Origin: Tritrichomonas musculus
Taxonomy: Eukaryota > Parabasalia > Tritrichomonadida > Tritrichomonadidae
Assembly (NCBI GenBank): GCA_039105265.1
Contig: JAPFFF010000001.1
Span: 6,448,001-6,512,000, forward strand
Length of the DNA: 64,000 nt
Direction of reading: 5' to 3'
Shown: positions 49,911-59,934 of the stretch, piece after piece
Position numbering within the stretch: position 1 is the stretch's first letter
How the letters are laid out: each line of letters begins with the position of its first letter
The notes under the pieces: generated by a model
Databases searched by the model: none
Told to the model about the DNA's origin: nothing
The model's input: the letters and a program-made list of their open reading frames with translations, nothing else
Translations under genes and position numbers: made by a program

Positions 49911-52900
49911 ACCTAAGAGTACGTGCAAATTTAGGTAAGTTGGTTTGTTGAAATGTCTTTGACTTCCTGAATGCATTCGAACCATCCAACAAATCAAATG
50001 TCATGCTTTCTCCTTTGTACATCCTTTCAAAAAGTTCTTCAACTGAGATACCCATCCTTTTGCACTTGTTGAGAATAACTTGTTTTGGAATTCCTTTAAG
50101 TCTAATATGGTATCCTTCATTTCCTTGTTCATCAACCAAGATATCGAGGTAGCTCTTTTTACCAAGTGCAATGAGTTTTCTTGAGTGTATTTCCCCTTGA
50201 CTACCTTCGAACTCATCGAAGTCGTTATGGAACTGACACATATTTTTACCAATAAGAGGTTGATGATACTTGAACTGGAATAAGTCAGCTATCTTTGGCA
50301 CGTCATTTTCCATAACGTGACAAGAATCTGTGTCTTGGTAGTAGATAGGTATACCTGCTTGCTCAGCTGTAGCCATAACCCTGTTCATTAAGTGCTTACT
50401 CCAAGAGAGAACGCTTGCACCAAATTGAGGTAGGTTGAAATGGTCATTAATTGGTTTCAACTTCTTGACATAGCACTTATCAATATTAACATCTTCAACA
50501 ACCTCCTTGACAAAGTTGTAGTTCCGCCAGAGATACTTGTATAGTTGGCTTTTTGGTACTGTCTTTGTTTCAGTCTTAGTTGCTTTTAATATTGACTTGC
50601 CATATATGGAGTTGAGGAGGAGCTTTATTGTTTGTTCAAGAGGGTTCTTTTGCTTTTTATAACTTGCCCTGAGATTAAAGAGCTTCTCAATGAACTCATT
50701 GATTTTCTTGTTAAATCCTTCATCAAAGTAATAGCCACGTATTAACTCATATTCAACATCATAAAATTCGAACAAGTCCATAAGACCTACTTTATCGATA
50801 TAATAATGGTCAACAAGGAAATTACCGAATATTTTACTACCTGATTCATTCCTTGTAAATACTTGTCCAAATTTATATGGCTCTTTTGATTTACATTCGA
50901 GTTTCTTGATGTTGACTTCGATAAAGAATGTATCATATTGCATAAGTTGTTCATGGGTAGTACCTTGTGGTATTACTTTAGGTCTTCCTTTTGGTATACC
51001 ATCCATGACATACATTGCAGATGGATATAAGCTAACTGCATCAAAGTCTTGTATCCTTCCTTCGATGTATTGCTTTTCATTACCTGCTGTCATTGTTCGT
51101 CCACCTGAAACACATCGTTGAATGAAGTCTTGACACTTACCTGATAATTCATAACATCCATCAAAACAACCATATTTTTTTGCAAAGCAATATCCAATAG
51201 CACTGATAGATATAAAATCATGAACACCATACATATCTGTCTTTGTTTCTTTAAAGACTTCTCCGAGGTCTCTATTAAATTTTTCCATTCCCTTCATCAA
51301 AACAATACAATCCTTGAAACAATAGAAGATGGCATATTTAATGATGTCGATTTTGCCATCATTATAACAATTTGCTATTTTTGCATTTTCGATAATCTGC
51401 TTGCAGTTTGCATCAAGTTGTTCTTTCGATAACTTGTCTTGGTTTTCATCGATGTATTGCTGTTGGAACTCAGTAGCATCAACAATTCTTCTTTGTATGT
51501 TCTCTTGTGTATATAGCTTATATGCCATGACTTCCTTGTGAACATTGAGGTTGAACATTGTAGCAAATTTACTTAATGCTTGTGGTATTATACTGTATGA
51601 GTTCCTGAATGTTAATCTTTTTTTGACTTTCCTTGTACCTTCTTCGAATAATGTCATGATGATTTGAAGTACAGTACCACTTCGTTCTGTTATCTGTGTA
51701 TCCCATCCAGGTGTGTTAATGAAAAAGCATGCATCATACTTGAGGTTGTGAAAATATGTTAATGAACCACTCCATAAATAATTCAAGAGCTTCTGTCCAC
51801 AATCTTCACCTTGAATAGATATTTTATGTATGTTGGCACCATCTCGAAAGATAGTACAATTGAGATATGGTATATGTGGACTGACTGTAGAGTTTGTTTC
51901 GAAGTCGCTATAATAAATCCTTGACCATGTATTTTGTTTCTTCTTGTTATTATCAATGAGTCTTGTACATTGTTCTGCATTATATTCGAGACTTACATAA
52001 TCTTTCACATGGTCATATTCAGTTGTGTTGATGATATCCAATTCACATGCTTTTATTTCTTCGAATAGATGTAGTTCAAACATCTTTTGGAAAAAGGTTA
52101 TTGGTTTGATTCCTTCATGATTATAGTCTTTGACAGTCTTTCCATTATCATGCAATCTTTGTATCTTACATCTTTTTTCAAAAGGCATATGTGCAAATGT
52201 TTTATCAAGTTCTTCATAGTGTTGAAGGTAGAATAATGTACAAGGTATTTTCCTGTTGAGCATATAATGGTCTTTGAACAATATCAGTTTAACTTCTCTT
52301 TTAAAATCAACAGACCATTTTTTCTTTCTGGTGTTGATTCTTGTTTCATACTTGTATTTATCAGGTTGTTCAACAACTCTAATGATGCTAAAATTGCACT
52401 TGAACTTTTGAGCAACATCAATTATCTTGTTATTAGGTATGGTTCTTGTTTGAACAAAAAATCGTAGGTCATCTATTTCATCATCAGTGAACACACCTGA
52501 TTGTATACAAGCATATACAAAACAATTATCTCTGTAGTTCTCTTTCCTTACTTCATGAAAGATTTGATATGCTGATAGGTCTATTGGAGAACGATTGATG
52601 TATGGAAAAAAACTACCTTCTGGTGTATTTCGATAGTCTTCATCAATTTCGACTTCATCATCATAGATTTCATGAGTATCCATATCTTGCATCTTGGTTC
52701 GAAAATGAACACCATCATTTGTTTTATTCATGTCAATAAATTGTACCTCATATCGAACAGGAATGAACATGTTTGAGATGTATGGATTTGTATCTGATTG
52801 GTCTTCACTTAAATCAAGTTCTCCTGTTATATGTCCGAGTGTACTTTCGATGTTGTGCTTATCACTGAGTGTGAAGTACTTGTGAGTTCCATCAAGTGCT

Positions 52901-53178
52901 ATTGCTTTTACAATAGGTCTTCCAACATGTTTCATTTTATAAATCTGTCTAAGTGTTTCAGTAAACGCATACCTCTTATCTTCATCTTGGTTGATGTCTG
53001 TTGCAAAACCAATACCTTGTCCTGCAGGAATCATGAGCTTCCTCATTTCTTCTTTAAACTTGTCGTTCTTTTTATATTGTTTAGCACGTCGATTATATTC
53101 ACGACGAAACTGTGATTTGGTATCGGCATAGACATCTCCAATAGCATCTAAAAAATCATCTTCAATGTCCTTGTTCAT
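49903..53178 (-). CDS. Polinton protein-primed family B DNA polymerase
   Basis: 1,091 residues from the ATG at 53178 (MNKDIEDDFL). An exonuclease-type YYSDFETN motif lies in the middle, followed by the palm motifs DAVSLYPSAMY (motif A), LLLNSIYGKS (motif B) and YYQDTDSCHV (motif C, with the DTDS). The spacing between A and B and the absence of other replication genes fit the protein-primed branch used by Polintons and adenoviruses. It would copy the element from terminal-protein-primed ends. The frame is open throughout. Confidence 0.95.
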   Translation of the reverse strand: MNKDIEDDFLDAIGDVYADTKSQFRREYNRRAKQYKKNDKFKEEMRKLMIPAGQGIGFATDINQDEDKRYAFTETLRQIYKMKHVGRPIVKAIALDGTHKYFTLSDKHNIESTLGHITGELDLSEDQSDTNPYISNMFIPVRYEVQFIDMNKTNDGVHFRTKMQDMDTHEIYDDEVEIDEDYRNTPEGSFFPYINRSPIDLSAYQIFHEVRKENYRDNCFVYACIQSGVFTDDEIDDLRFFVQTRTIPNNKIIDVAQKFKCNFSIIRVVEQPDKYKYETRINTRKKKWSVDFKREVKLILFKDHYMLNRKIPCTLFYLQHYEELDKTFAHMPFEKRCKIQRLHDNGKTVKDYNHEGIKPITFFQKMFELHLFEEIKACELDIINTTEYDHVKDYVSLEYNAEQCTRLIDNNKKKQNTWSRIYYSDFETNSTVSPHIPYLNCTIFRDGANIHKISIQGEDCGQKLLNYLWSGSLTYFHNLKYDACFFINTPGWDTQITERSGTVLQIIMTLFEEGTRKVKKRLTFRNSYSIIPQALSKFATMFNLNVHKEVMAYKLYTQENIQRRIVDATEFQQQYIDENQDKLSKEQLDANCKQIIENAKIANCYNDGKIDIIKYAIFYCFKDCIVLMKGMEKFNRDLGEVFKETKTDMYGVHDFISISAIGYCFAKKYGCFDGCYELSGKCQDFIQRCVSGGRTMTAGNEKQYIEGRIQDFDAVSLYPSAMYVMDGIPKGRPKVIPQGTTHEQLMQYDTFFIEVNIKKLECKSKEPYKFGQVFTRNESGSKIFGNFLVDHYYIDKVGLMDLFEFYDVEYELIRGYYFDEGFNKKINEFIEKLFNLRASYKKQKNPLEQTIKLLLNSIYGKSILKATKTETKTVPKSQLYKYLWRNYNFVKEVVEDVNIDKCYVKKLKPINDHFNLPQFGASVLSWSKHLMNRVMATAEQAGIPIYYQDTDSCHVMENDVPKIADLFQFKYHQPLIGKNMCQFHNDFDEFEGSQGEIHSRKLIALGKKSYLDILVDEQGNEGYHIRLKGIPKQVILNKCKRMGISVEELFERMYKGESMTFDLLDGSNAFRKSKTFQQTNLPKFARTLRFT

Positions 53179-53245
53179 GTTTAACACAAAATAAAAGTGA
53201 AACGATAAAAATAAAAACAAAAGAAAAAGTTAAAAAATTAATTGT

Positions 53246-54658
53246 TTATTGAGGATATCCATTATCATCATCATCTAGATGTGGAAAATTATATTGGAAT
53301 TCATTTCCTTTCGACTTCATATCAGATTTTTGTTGATATTGGTTCTTTATCATACCTTCATTGAAGGTTTTGATGTTCTTCATCACTTGTTTCGGTGATT
53401 GCCTCCTGTCTTTTTTAACGAAGTCGCATGAATTGTCCAACTTCTCTTTCTCTTCTGGTGATAAGTATGGTCGAAGATGATAAATGCAATTGGACAACTT
53501 CCATCCATATGTCTTGAACAATGATGTTTGTTCAGCTGTAGAAGTCTGGGGAATGGTGTCAAACATGTATCGAAGATGGTCTAGTTCGTTGTCCATCAAT
53601 TGAGTTCTTACATACTTCTCTGCAAATGAATCAGTTGTTGGAGGACCAGCTTGTTGAGCATTTTTCAGATCCGCCACGTCCTTCTTCAGATCGTGAATTT
53701 TGTTAATGTACTTCGCCACCTTTTTTGGAGTAAGTTCCAATTTCATCAGCTCGAGTGCGTATTCGTCGCTATTATCAATGTCTTTCCTGAGTTCTTCAGC
53801 ATTGTGATTGATGTCTTCAATGTGAAATTCTACACCAGTCATTTTCTCCTCCAACTTCGTTAATCGGTCTTTCAAGTTTTCATTTTCTTCTATTAATCGT
53901 TCCATTTCCTCTCGAAAGTCGAATGGACGAACATTATCCTCCTTATAATCACTATTGGATTTCATTTCATGAAGACTTTTCGGTGGCTTGTATGGTTCTT
54001 TGCGAGCTGGTGATGGTTCTTCAACAACATCTTCGATTTTTGTTTCTTCCTTCGGATTGGTACTTGTCTTCTGCGGTTCTGTAAATCCAGATGGTCTGGA
54101 TATAGGACCAAGTCTTGGAGGTGGTGGTGGTATTTTTGGTAATGTATTTGGTGTAGGAGGAAGGAGTGGATGATATCGAGGTGGTGGAAATACTTTACTC
54201 GAAAATGGCACGTACTGCTGCTTCTTCCTTCTTGCATCGTCTTCTTGCTTCAATCTTGCTAATGCTTCTTCTTCTTCTTGTTGCTGCTTCTTCCTTCTTG
54301 TTGCTGCTTCTTCTTCTTGTTGCTGCTTCTTCCTTTCTTCTTCTTCTTCTTGTTGCTGCTTCTTCCTTCTTCTTGCTTCTTCTTCTTCTTGCTGCTTCTT
54401 CCTTTCTTCTTCTTCTTGTTGCTGCTTCTTCTTCCTTCTTGCTTCATCTTCTTCTTGCTGCTTCTTTAATCTAGCTGCTTCTTCTTGCTGCTTCATGATG
54501 TACTGCTTCATTGATTCGAGTTGTTCTGGGGTCATGTTCTTGAACCAATCGTCTGCGGGTGGAGCTGATGGCGGATCTGATGGTGGAGCTTGTTGACCCA
54601 ATTGCTCGATCGAGTCAAATAGACTAACATCGCTGTCTGAGCTGTAGTTGTATGACAT
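53246..54658 (-). CDS. Polinton Gln/Glu/Lys-repeat protein, 470 aa
   Basis: Start at the ATG at 54658 (MSYNYSSDSD). Residues about 55-150 are a near-pure Q/E/K/R low-complexity helix made of repeats of KKQQQEEEE; residues 155-240 are Pro-rich (PPPPRLGPISRP); the C-terminal half holds a coiled coil (MERLIEENENLKDRLTKLEEK) and a helical tail. Its role is unknown; a scaffold or terminal-protein-like factor next to the polymerase is conceivable but unsupported. The low-complexity part is prone to length change. Confidence 0.7.
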   Translation of the reverse strand: MSYNYSSDSDVSLFDSIEQLGQQAPPSDPPSAPPADDWFKNMTPEQLESMKQYIMKQQEEAARLKKQQEEDEARRKKKQQQEEEERKKQQEEEEARRRKKQQQEEEEERKKQQQEEEAATRRKKQQQEEEEALARLKQEDDARRKKQQYVPFSSKVFPPPRYHPLLPPTPNTLPKIPPPPPRLGPISRPSGFTEPQKTSTNPKEETKIEDVVEEPSPARKEPYKPPKSLHEMKSNSDYKEDNVRPFDFREEMERLIEENENLKDRLTKLEEKMTGVEFHIEDINHNAEELRKDIDNSDEYALELMKLELTPKKVAKYINKIHDLKKDVADLKNAQQAGPPTTDSFAEKYVRTQLMDNELDHLRYMFDTIPQTSTAEQTSLFKTYGWKLSNCIYHLRPYLSPEEKEKLDNSCDFVKKDRRQSPKQVMKNIKTFNEGMIKNQYQQKSDMKSKGNEFQYNFPHLDDDDNGYPQ

Positions 54659-54850
54659 TACAAGTATAAAAATGATTAATTTTCTTGTTGATATCACTAA
54701 ATTTTAAATTTCGTAGAAAAACTCGAAGGTGGATATTTTTCTTTGAAAAAGTTAAATACACTATAAAAATTCAAAAATTGAATTAAAAAAAAATAAAATA
54801 TATTGAAATTTTAAAAAAATATATTTATTAATATCACTATTATTTTATTA

Positions 54851-55276
54851 ATGATGAATGAAGAAGAAGATAAAATAGAAGATATTTTACAAAAACAAAC
54901 ACCTCCTAAAGGTTGTGATTCATTCGACTACAAAATAAATATAAACATGTCGAAAAAAATATCTCAACTAAAAGTTGAAGATGATACATCAAATTTAAGA
55001 ACGATGTGTGAAAATTATGCTCATGCTCTTGAAAATGATGCACATCGACTTCGAGCAAAACAAAAAAAGAGGTACGATGAATGGTTTGACAACCTCGAGA
55101 AAGATTGTTATCCTGCAAGAGACATTGTTAACTTGTACAACATGTTCTTTGGTCATGAACTACCTATTACTCGACTTGGTTTCGGGCATCTCGATGGAAC
55201 AAAGAGACACTTTACACATAAGAAAGTGAAAAGAAACAAGAAGTTCATCACAATGTACTACAAGAAAAATGAATAA
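54851..55276 (+). CDS. Polinton small basic protein, 141 aa
   Basis: Acidic first 20 residues, then a helical Lys/Arg-rich region (AHRLRAKQKKRYDEW) and a compact C-terminus (MFFGHELPITRLGFGH, followed by a very basic tail). Not recognised. It ends just before the TACTTG tandem array and is convergent with the next minus-strand gene. Confidence 0.55.
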   Translation: MMNEEEDKIEDILQKQTPPKGCDSFDYKININMSKKISQLKVEDDTSNLRTMCENYAHALENDAHRLRAKQKKRYDEWFDNLEKDCYPARDIVNLYNMFFGHELPITRLGFGHLDGTKRHFTHKKVKRNKKFITMYYKKNE

Positions 55277-55289
55277 CTAAAAATTTTTT

Positions 55290-55728
55290 AACTACTTGTT
55301 TTTTTTCGAGGTACTTGTTTTTTTCGAGGTACTTGTTTTTTTTCGAGGTACTTGTTTTTTTTCGAGGTACTTGTTTTTTTTAGAGGTTTTTTTTTTCGAG
55401 GTACTTGTTTTTTTTCGAGGTACTTGTTTTTTTTCGAGGTACTTGTTTTTTTTAGAGGTACTTGTTTTTTTAGAGGTACTTGTTTTTTTTCGAGGTACTT
55501 GTTTTTTTTTTTAGCTACTTGTTTTTTTTCGAGGTACTTGTTTTTTTTTTTAGAGGTACTTGTTTTTTTTCGAGGTACTTGTTTTTTTTTTTCGAGGTAC
55601 TTGTTTTTTTTTAGCTACTTGTTTTTTTTAGAGGTACTTGTTTTTTTTTCGAGGTACTTGTTTTTTTTTCGAGGTACTTGTTTTTTTTTTTTAGCTACTT
55701 GTTTTTTTTTTTCGAGGTACTTGTTTTT
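55290..55728. repeat. TACTTGTTTTTT minisatellite, about 22 copies
   Basis: About 22 copies of a 19-24 bp unit, (T)nCGAGGTACTTG or (T)nAGAGGTACTTG, with poly-T runs of varied length and occasional AGCTACTTG variants. The core TACTTGTTTTTT is shared with the long unit of the array at 43.3 kb. The plus-strand frames here (FFEVLVFFRG-type) are repeat artefacts. Confidence 0.92.
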
Positions 55729-55937
55729 CCTCATAAGCTACCTTTTTCCTCATAAGCTACCTTTTTCCTCATAAGCTACCTTTTTCCTCATAAGCTACCT
55801 TTTTCCTCATAAGCTACCTTTTTCCTCATAAGCTACCTTTTTCCTCATAAGCTACCTTTTTCCTCATAAGCTACCTTTTTCCTCATAAGCTACCTTTTTC
55901 CTCATAAGCTACCTTTTTCCTCATAAGCTACCTTTTT
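55729..55937. repeat. 19-bp minisatellite, 11 exact copies
   Basis: CCTCATAAGCTACCTTTTT repeats 11 times with an exact 19-bp period, then decays in a twelfth copy (CCTCATGTGATACC). The last exact copy contains the stop codon of the adjoining minus-strand gene. Confidence 0.95.
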
Positions 55938-56187
55938 CCTCATGTGATACCTCTTTATTTTCATATTCTTTTATTTTTTCCTTCATACTTTGTACTTCTT
56001 TTTTCTTTCTTTCACGATATGCCTTTTGTTGTTTCTTACGTGCTTCATTTCTTTCTTCAACTGTTGCATATTTTGGTTTCCTTCCTCTTTTTTCGACACT
56101 CTGAAGATTCTCTTTGCTTTTCGACTTCTTGAGTTTTTTGATAATGGCTGTTTCTTTGAACTCACCTAAATCTAAATTTTGGCTCAT
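55921..56187 (-). CDS. Polinton small basic AT-hook/bZIP-like protein, 88 aa
   Basis: Lys/Arg-rich throughout. KRGRKPKY resembles an AT-hook and the following ERNEARKKQQKAYRERKKKE looks like a bZIP basic region with a short helix, so DNA binding is likely by inference. The last residues (HEEKGSL) and the stop codon are encoded by the 19-bp repeat array. Confidence 0.6.
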   Translation of the reverse strand: MSQNLDLGEFKETAIIKKLKKSKSKENLQSVEKRGRKPKYATVEERNEARKKQQKAYRERKKKEVQSMKEKIKEYENKEVSHEEKGSL

Positions 56188-56244
56188 GATTTCATTGGAG
56201 ATAAAAAATTGAATTATTTTTTCAAAATCACTTCATTTTTTAAA

Positions 56245-56607
56245 ATGTCGTCTACCGCAAAAGACTTCAAAGAATACCAAAAACAGCAAAAGAATGATAT
56301 AAAAAGTGCTAATGCTGAAATCACCAATGCTGTTAAAGAGGTTGTATTCCTGTTCAACCAAAAAATAACAAACTCTACACCATCTAGTGTCTGCATCAAC
56401 TATGACCCTTTGATACAAACCAACTTGAACAAGATTGCTGGTGCACTTACTCAAATGAATCTCACTACCTGTGAGGTTTATATCAAAAAGAATCCACAAT
56501 CTCCAAAACCAAAACCTCTTGGCTTTCAAGTGCCAATAGTGTCTGACTCGCAAGAGACACAAGAAGATGATGAACAAGAAGCTTCATCACCAAAAGATAA
56601 GGAGTAA
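56245..56607 (+). CDS. Polinton small protein, 120 aa
   Basis: Starts at the ATG at 56245 (MSSTAKDFKEYQKQQ); a TCACTTCATTTTTT just upstream resembles the trichomonad initiator and sits 5-17 bp before the ATG, which supports this start over the upstream TTG. A helical N-terminus is followed by a Pro/Glu-rich tail (KKNPQSPKPKP, then acidic). Not recognised. It is divergent from the AT-hook-like gene with 57 bp between them. Confidence 0.55.
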   Translation: MSSTAKDFKEYQKQQKNDIKSANAEITNAVKEVVFLFNQKITNSTPSSVCINYDPLIQTNLNKIAGALTQMNLTTCEVYIKKNPQSPKPKPLGFQVPIVSDSQETQEDDEQEASSPKDKE

Positions 56608-56634
56608 GAGTAAAAAATAACTACTTCTAATTTT

Positions 56635-57159
56635 TTATACTATACAATATTTTAAACATACATGATAATTATTAACAAGTTCATTATATTCTTTATTATA
56701 TACTTGTTTCAAATCAATAACTACTTCTCCATTATCTTTAATGATTTTTATAGCATCAATTTTTTGTATTGGACTACTCTTTGCTGCACAACATCCAACA
56801 TCTTCATTAAGTTGTACTTCAACTTCATTTACATGTAGTATTGCTTTGATGATGTTGCAAAGAGATTCAATAGGTACTATGATGCATTTCTTTGATATAA
56901 TATTAGCTAGTAGTGCTTTGTCTTGATTAAGTAGTATTTGTGCATATGCTTCAAGTATAACATTACGTACATCTGGTTCAACTTCAACAGGTTCAGTTTG
57001 CACTCCAATGTCTCTTGTAATAACAATGTCTTCCTTGCCATCATCTCTCTTATTAATAATAATGTTGTTGTTGATGTTTGATGTAGATGATGCAGCTGCT
57101 GATGGTTCTAAAGATACATTTGCTTGAACTCCATTGGTTGTACTTCTCTTCTTAATCAT
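56635..57159 (-). CDS. Polinton protein of unknown function, 174 aa
   Basis: Ser/Asn-rich N-terminal 45 residues, then a compact helical region (VILEAYAQILLNQDKALLAN) and a beta-rich end. Not recognised. Same strand and close spacing as the capsid cluster that follows. Confidence 0.55.
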   Translation of the reverse strand: MIKKRSTTNGVQANVSLEPSAAASSTSNINNNIIINKRDDGKEDIVITRDIGVQTEPVEVEPDVRNVILEAYAQILLNQDKALLANIISKKCIIVPIESLCNIIKAILHVNEVEVQLNEDVGCCAAKSSPIQKIDAIKIIKDNGEVVIDLKQVYNKEYNELVNNYHVCLKYCIV

Positions 57160-57179
57160 TTAAGTTTGAAAAAAAACTT

Positions 57180-57614
57180 TTAATAGATATTGTTTTGAGT
57201 AATAACATGTTGTGTAGGTCCATATCTAATATCTTGTTTATTATATTCTCTTGCTCTACCTTGCATAGCAGGTGGTTCAGGCTTCTTAAGATATTTTGGT
57301 AGTAGAGGTACTGGTTTATCATGTTGACCAATATGTCTATAAAATCCACCATCAGTTATGCTAACAGGAGGTTCATGTAGAGGTTTCGTTATATGTTCTC
57401 GAGTATCTGGGAATCTAACAGGCTCATCATGTTCGATAATCTGAGTAGGTGGTCGATTAATAAAAGGATTGAATGTGACTGAATATGTATTAGTATTGCT
57501 GAATACACCAAAATGTTGGAATTCTATGTCTTTATTTTTCATGGTAGCTTCATTAAACATCATACCTTCTCTTCCAACAATCTCAGCATGTGGGCTTCTA
57601 TAATCATTCGACAT
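57180..57614 (-). CDS. Polinton Pro-rich protein, 144 aa
   Basis: Extended, Pro/His/Arg-rich sequence with little secondary structure (NPFINRPPTQIIEHDEP, PKYLKKPEPPAM). Such extended chains are often cement-type capsid proteins, but that is inference from the position directly after the major capsid gene (31 bp apart). Confidence 0.55.
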   Translation of the reverse strand: MSNDYRSPHAEIVGREGMMFNEATMKNKDIEFQHFGVFSNTNTYSVTFNPFINRPPTQIIEHDEPVRFPDTREHITKPLHEPPVSITDGGFYRHIGQHDKPVPLLPKYLKKPEPPAMQGRAREYNKQDIRYGPTQHVITQNNIY

Positions 57615-57645
57615 TTACAAAAAAATAAAATATCCTTCTTTATGT

Positions 57646-59328
57646 TTATTCAGGGGTTGTTAAATCATAAGGACCAATACGTACTGATGGTGGCATACCA
57701 TTTGGTCTAATCAAAATACTAATTGATATATCTGTTAATAAGCATAATAATGGAGGCGTATCAACTTCCTTTCTAAATGGATTATCTGCCTTTTGACTAC
57801 ATATCAGTTCGAAGTTAATAGGTGCAAGACTTGAAAGACCTTGTTGATATGTTCCATCCGTTTCAGTTGGAAGACCTATGAAGAATGAGGACCTATCATT
57901 TGGATAATAACCTGTTGTATTTTCATTATATTGATACTCATTAGCTAGACTTGCTATAACCTCTTTGTTAAATCCATTTTGCTCTCCATTCATGTTCATT
58001 GCATTCTGGCAATATTCGAGGAACTCTGGATACTTACCATTAGTACCAAATGCTTTAGCAGGAATATTGTTGTAATTACCACAATTCATATGAAATGCTT
58101 CAAACATAGGATTCTTGAAGTATGTCTTATGCGTATGCTTGAGTGGGAATAAGCAAAACATACTATCTACAAAATTAGGTGTAATAGTAATAGTTGCTTT
58201 ATCTTGTTCATTATTAAGAGGTCTTGTACAAGTGTAAAATGACATAATCTGTGTTGGGAATGTAAGTGGATGTTGTGGGTTAGCATATCTTTGAACAAGT
58301 GCTGTATATACAGATTCATGAATACCAAAACAAGGTATAATACTCGCGCATTCTTCAATGGAATAATCAACAACACTCCAAGTTCTCCAATCACTGTAAA
58401 TTGTTCGGTCAACTCTTTCCTTAGTCTTGTCAGCTCCTGTAATTTCATATGCCCCTCCATGATTTTCACCAACAGGTGGAAGATTGTTGGGGTCATTAAT
58501 CTTATCCATTGCTATTTTTTCGGTACTTGTCCACATCCATATTGGTTCTCCAATAGGTCGAAATTCATTGGTAATTTCATCAACATTGAAGTCTTTCATT
58601 ATATGTGGATTAGCAACCAAGCTCTTTTCAAAACCAACTGGACAATATACCATACCAGCTGTTGAAAAGTATAGACGTAATTCGATTTTACCTGCAAATG
58701 CTGGCAAGTACTTGATATTAGATAATGGTAGGAATCGTCGTAAATCAATCTTTAATCTAATTGTTTCAGTGACGGAAGTCACATCTTTGTTAAGATTTGC
58801 AACAAAACCACATCTCCTTCCATGAGTATCATTCCAAATATCCTTATGTCTTGCTTTACTATATATATCAGCTCTTTTAGTAACTTCATTTGCACAACAT
58901 GCAGTTAAAAAGGATTCTTCACATCCAAAGTTCTGGGTATAAAGCGTCATACCATTAGCTACAATTTCATACTTCTCAACAGCATCTCGAGCATCCTTAA
59001 AACCAAACCATACCTTACCAAAATTATAACCACTGACATTTTCTAAATCACTTAGAATTGGCTTGTCTATTTTTATCATCACTTTCATATCTGCTCGAAT
59101 AAAGCCATTATATATATCTGCTGTATTATGTGTATTGGGCGAGATAATACATGTTGTATATGAACCACTCTTAATTGGTGGTGATGGTGAATACGAAGTT
59201 TGTGGATTTAATGAGTATGCTTTATTTGTATCACTAAGTGAAATGCAATTATCGACAACATCAAAATAGGATGCAATTTGGGTACAAACCTCAGCTGAGG
59301 TTCTCATATATTGTTCCTTGTTGAGCAT
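57646..59328 (-). CDS. Polinton major capsid protein candidate (double jelly-roll)
   Basis: 560 residues, the size of Polinton major capsid proteins. The pattern LRRFLPLSNIKYLPAFAGK followed by ELRLYFST is typical of the junction in double-jelly-roll capsid proteins, and the rest is strongly beta-patterned. A strand-rich second half ends with a hydrophobic tail. It sits in the structural cluster with the ATPase and protease. The frame is whole. A structure-based search would confirm it. Confidence 0.8.
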   Translation of the reverse strand: MLNKEQYMRTSAEVCTQIASYFDVVDNCISLSDTNKAYSLNPQTSYSPSPPIKSGSYTTCIISPNTHNTADIYNGFIRADMKVMIKIDKPILSDLENVSGYNFGKVWFGFKDARDAVEKYEIVANGMTLYTQNFGCEESFLTACCANEVTKRADIYSKARHKDIWNDTHGRRCGFVANLNKDVTSVTETIRLKIDLRRFLPLSNIKYLPAFAGKIELRLYFSTAGMVYCPVGFEKSLVANPHIMKDFNVDEITNEFRPIGEPIWMWTSTEKIAMDKINDPNNLPPVGENHGGAYEITGADKTKERVDRTIYSDWRTWSVVDYSIEECASIIPCFGIHESVYTALVQRYANPQHPLTFPTQIMSFYTCTRPLNNEQDKATITITPNFVDSMFCLFPLKHTHKTYFKNPMFEAFHMNCGNYNNIPAKAFGTNGKYPEFLEYCQNAMNMNGEQNGFNKEVIASLANEYQYNENTTGYYPNDRSSFFIGLPTETDGTYQQGLSSLAPINFELICSQKADNPFRKEVDTPPLLCLLTDISISILIRPNGMPPSVRIGPYDLTTPE

Positions 59329-59346
59329 TTTTTAGATGAAAAAAAT

Positions 59347-59883
59347 TTACATCATATCTTCAAAGATGCGATTTCTCCTACCCATTATTCGTTGAGGAGG
59401 TATATATTGTTGTGGTGGTTCTTCATATTGTTGTGGTGGTTCTTCAGGAACATATTGTTGTCTTGGTTGACTCATTCTTTTATCAACAACCTCTTTTATC
59501 ATTCGTCTCTGTTCTTTCTTTTCTCGACTTATCTTCATTTCTTCACCTAGTGATTTTAATTGTTTGAGTATTTCTTCATTCACAGTAGGGTCATATGTTT
59601 GTTGAGGTTTTCGTGGTTTTGGAGGTTTTCGTGCAGCTTTCGAACTTAATGACTTTCTGGGAGTTTCTTCAAAATCATCACTATTTGAGTTTTCTTGAGT
59701 TTCTTCGATATTTTCACTTTCTGAGTTTTCTTGAGAATCTTGACGAATTGGAGTTTTTCGGGGTTTTACTATATACTTGTCTTTCTTCTTTGTTGGCAAA
59801 ACTTCCCAATCTGGGTCATCCCTTCCATTCAACCATTTATGAATAACCGCAAGTCTCTTAGAACCTGTTAGATGTTTTGACAT
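59347..59883 (-). CDS. Polinton charged protein, 178 aa
   Basis: Starts MSKHLTGSKRLAVIHKWLNG, then a Lys-rich segment, a Ser/Glu-rich acidic middle and a Gln/Pro/Arg-rich end with YEEPPQQY-type repeats. The basic parts suggest binding to DNA or to the capsid interior, as for core proteins; function not recognised. Confidence 0.6.
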   Translation of the reverse strand: MSKHLTGSKRLAVIHKWLNGRDDPDWEVLPTKKKDKYIVKPRKTPIRQDSQENSESENIEETQENSNSDDFEETPRKSLSSKAARKPPKPRKPQQTYDPTVNEEILKQLKSLGEEMKISREKKEQRRMIKEVVDKRMSQPRQQYVPEEPPQQYEEPPQQYIPPQRIMGRRNRIFEDMM

Positions 59884-59934
59884 TTAAAAATAAACAAAAA
59901 AAAAGTCCATAAATTGAGTTTTATTGAGTTTTCA

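Noticed and set aside
54166-54474. Leu/Phe-rich plus-strand frames
   Set aside because: Shadows of the Gln/Glu/Lys repeat on the other strand.
55296-55774. Frames reading FFEVLVFFRG-type repeats
   Set aside because: Translations of the TACTTGTTTTTT minisatellite, with no start context and no protein-like variation.
55729-55937. CRISPR-like array
   Set aside because: The 19-bp units are head-to-tail with no spacers; a eukaryotic minisatellite.
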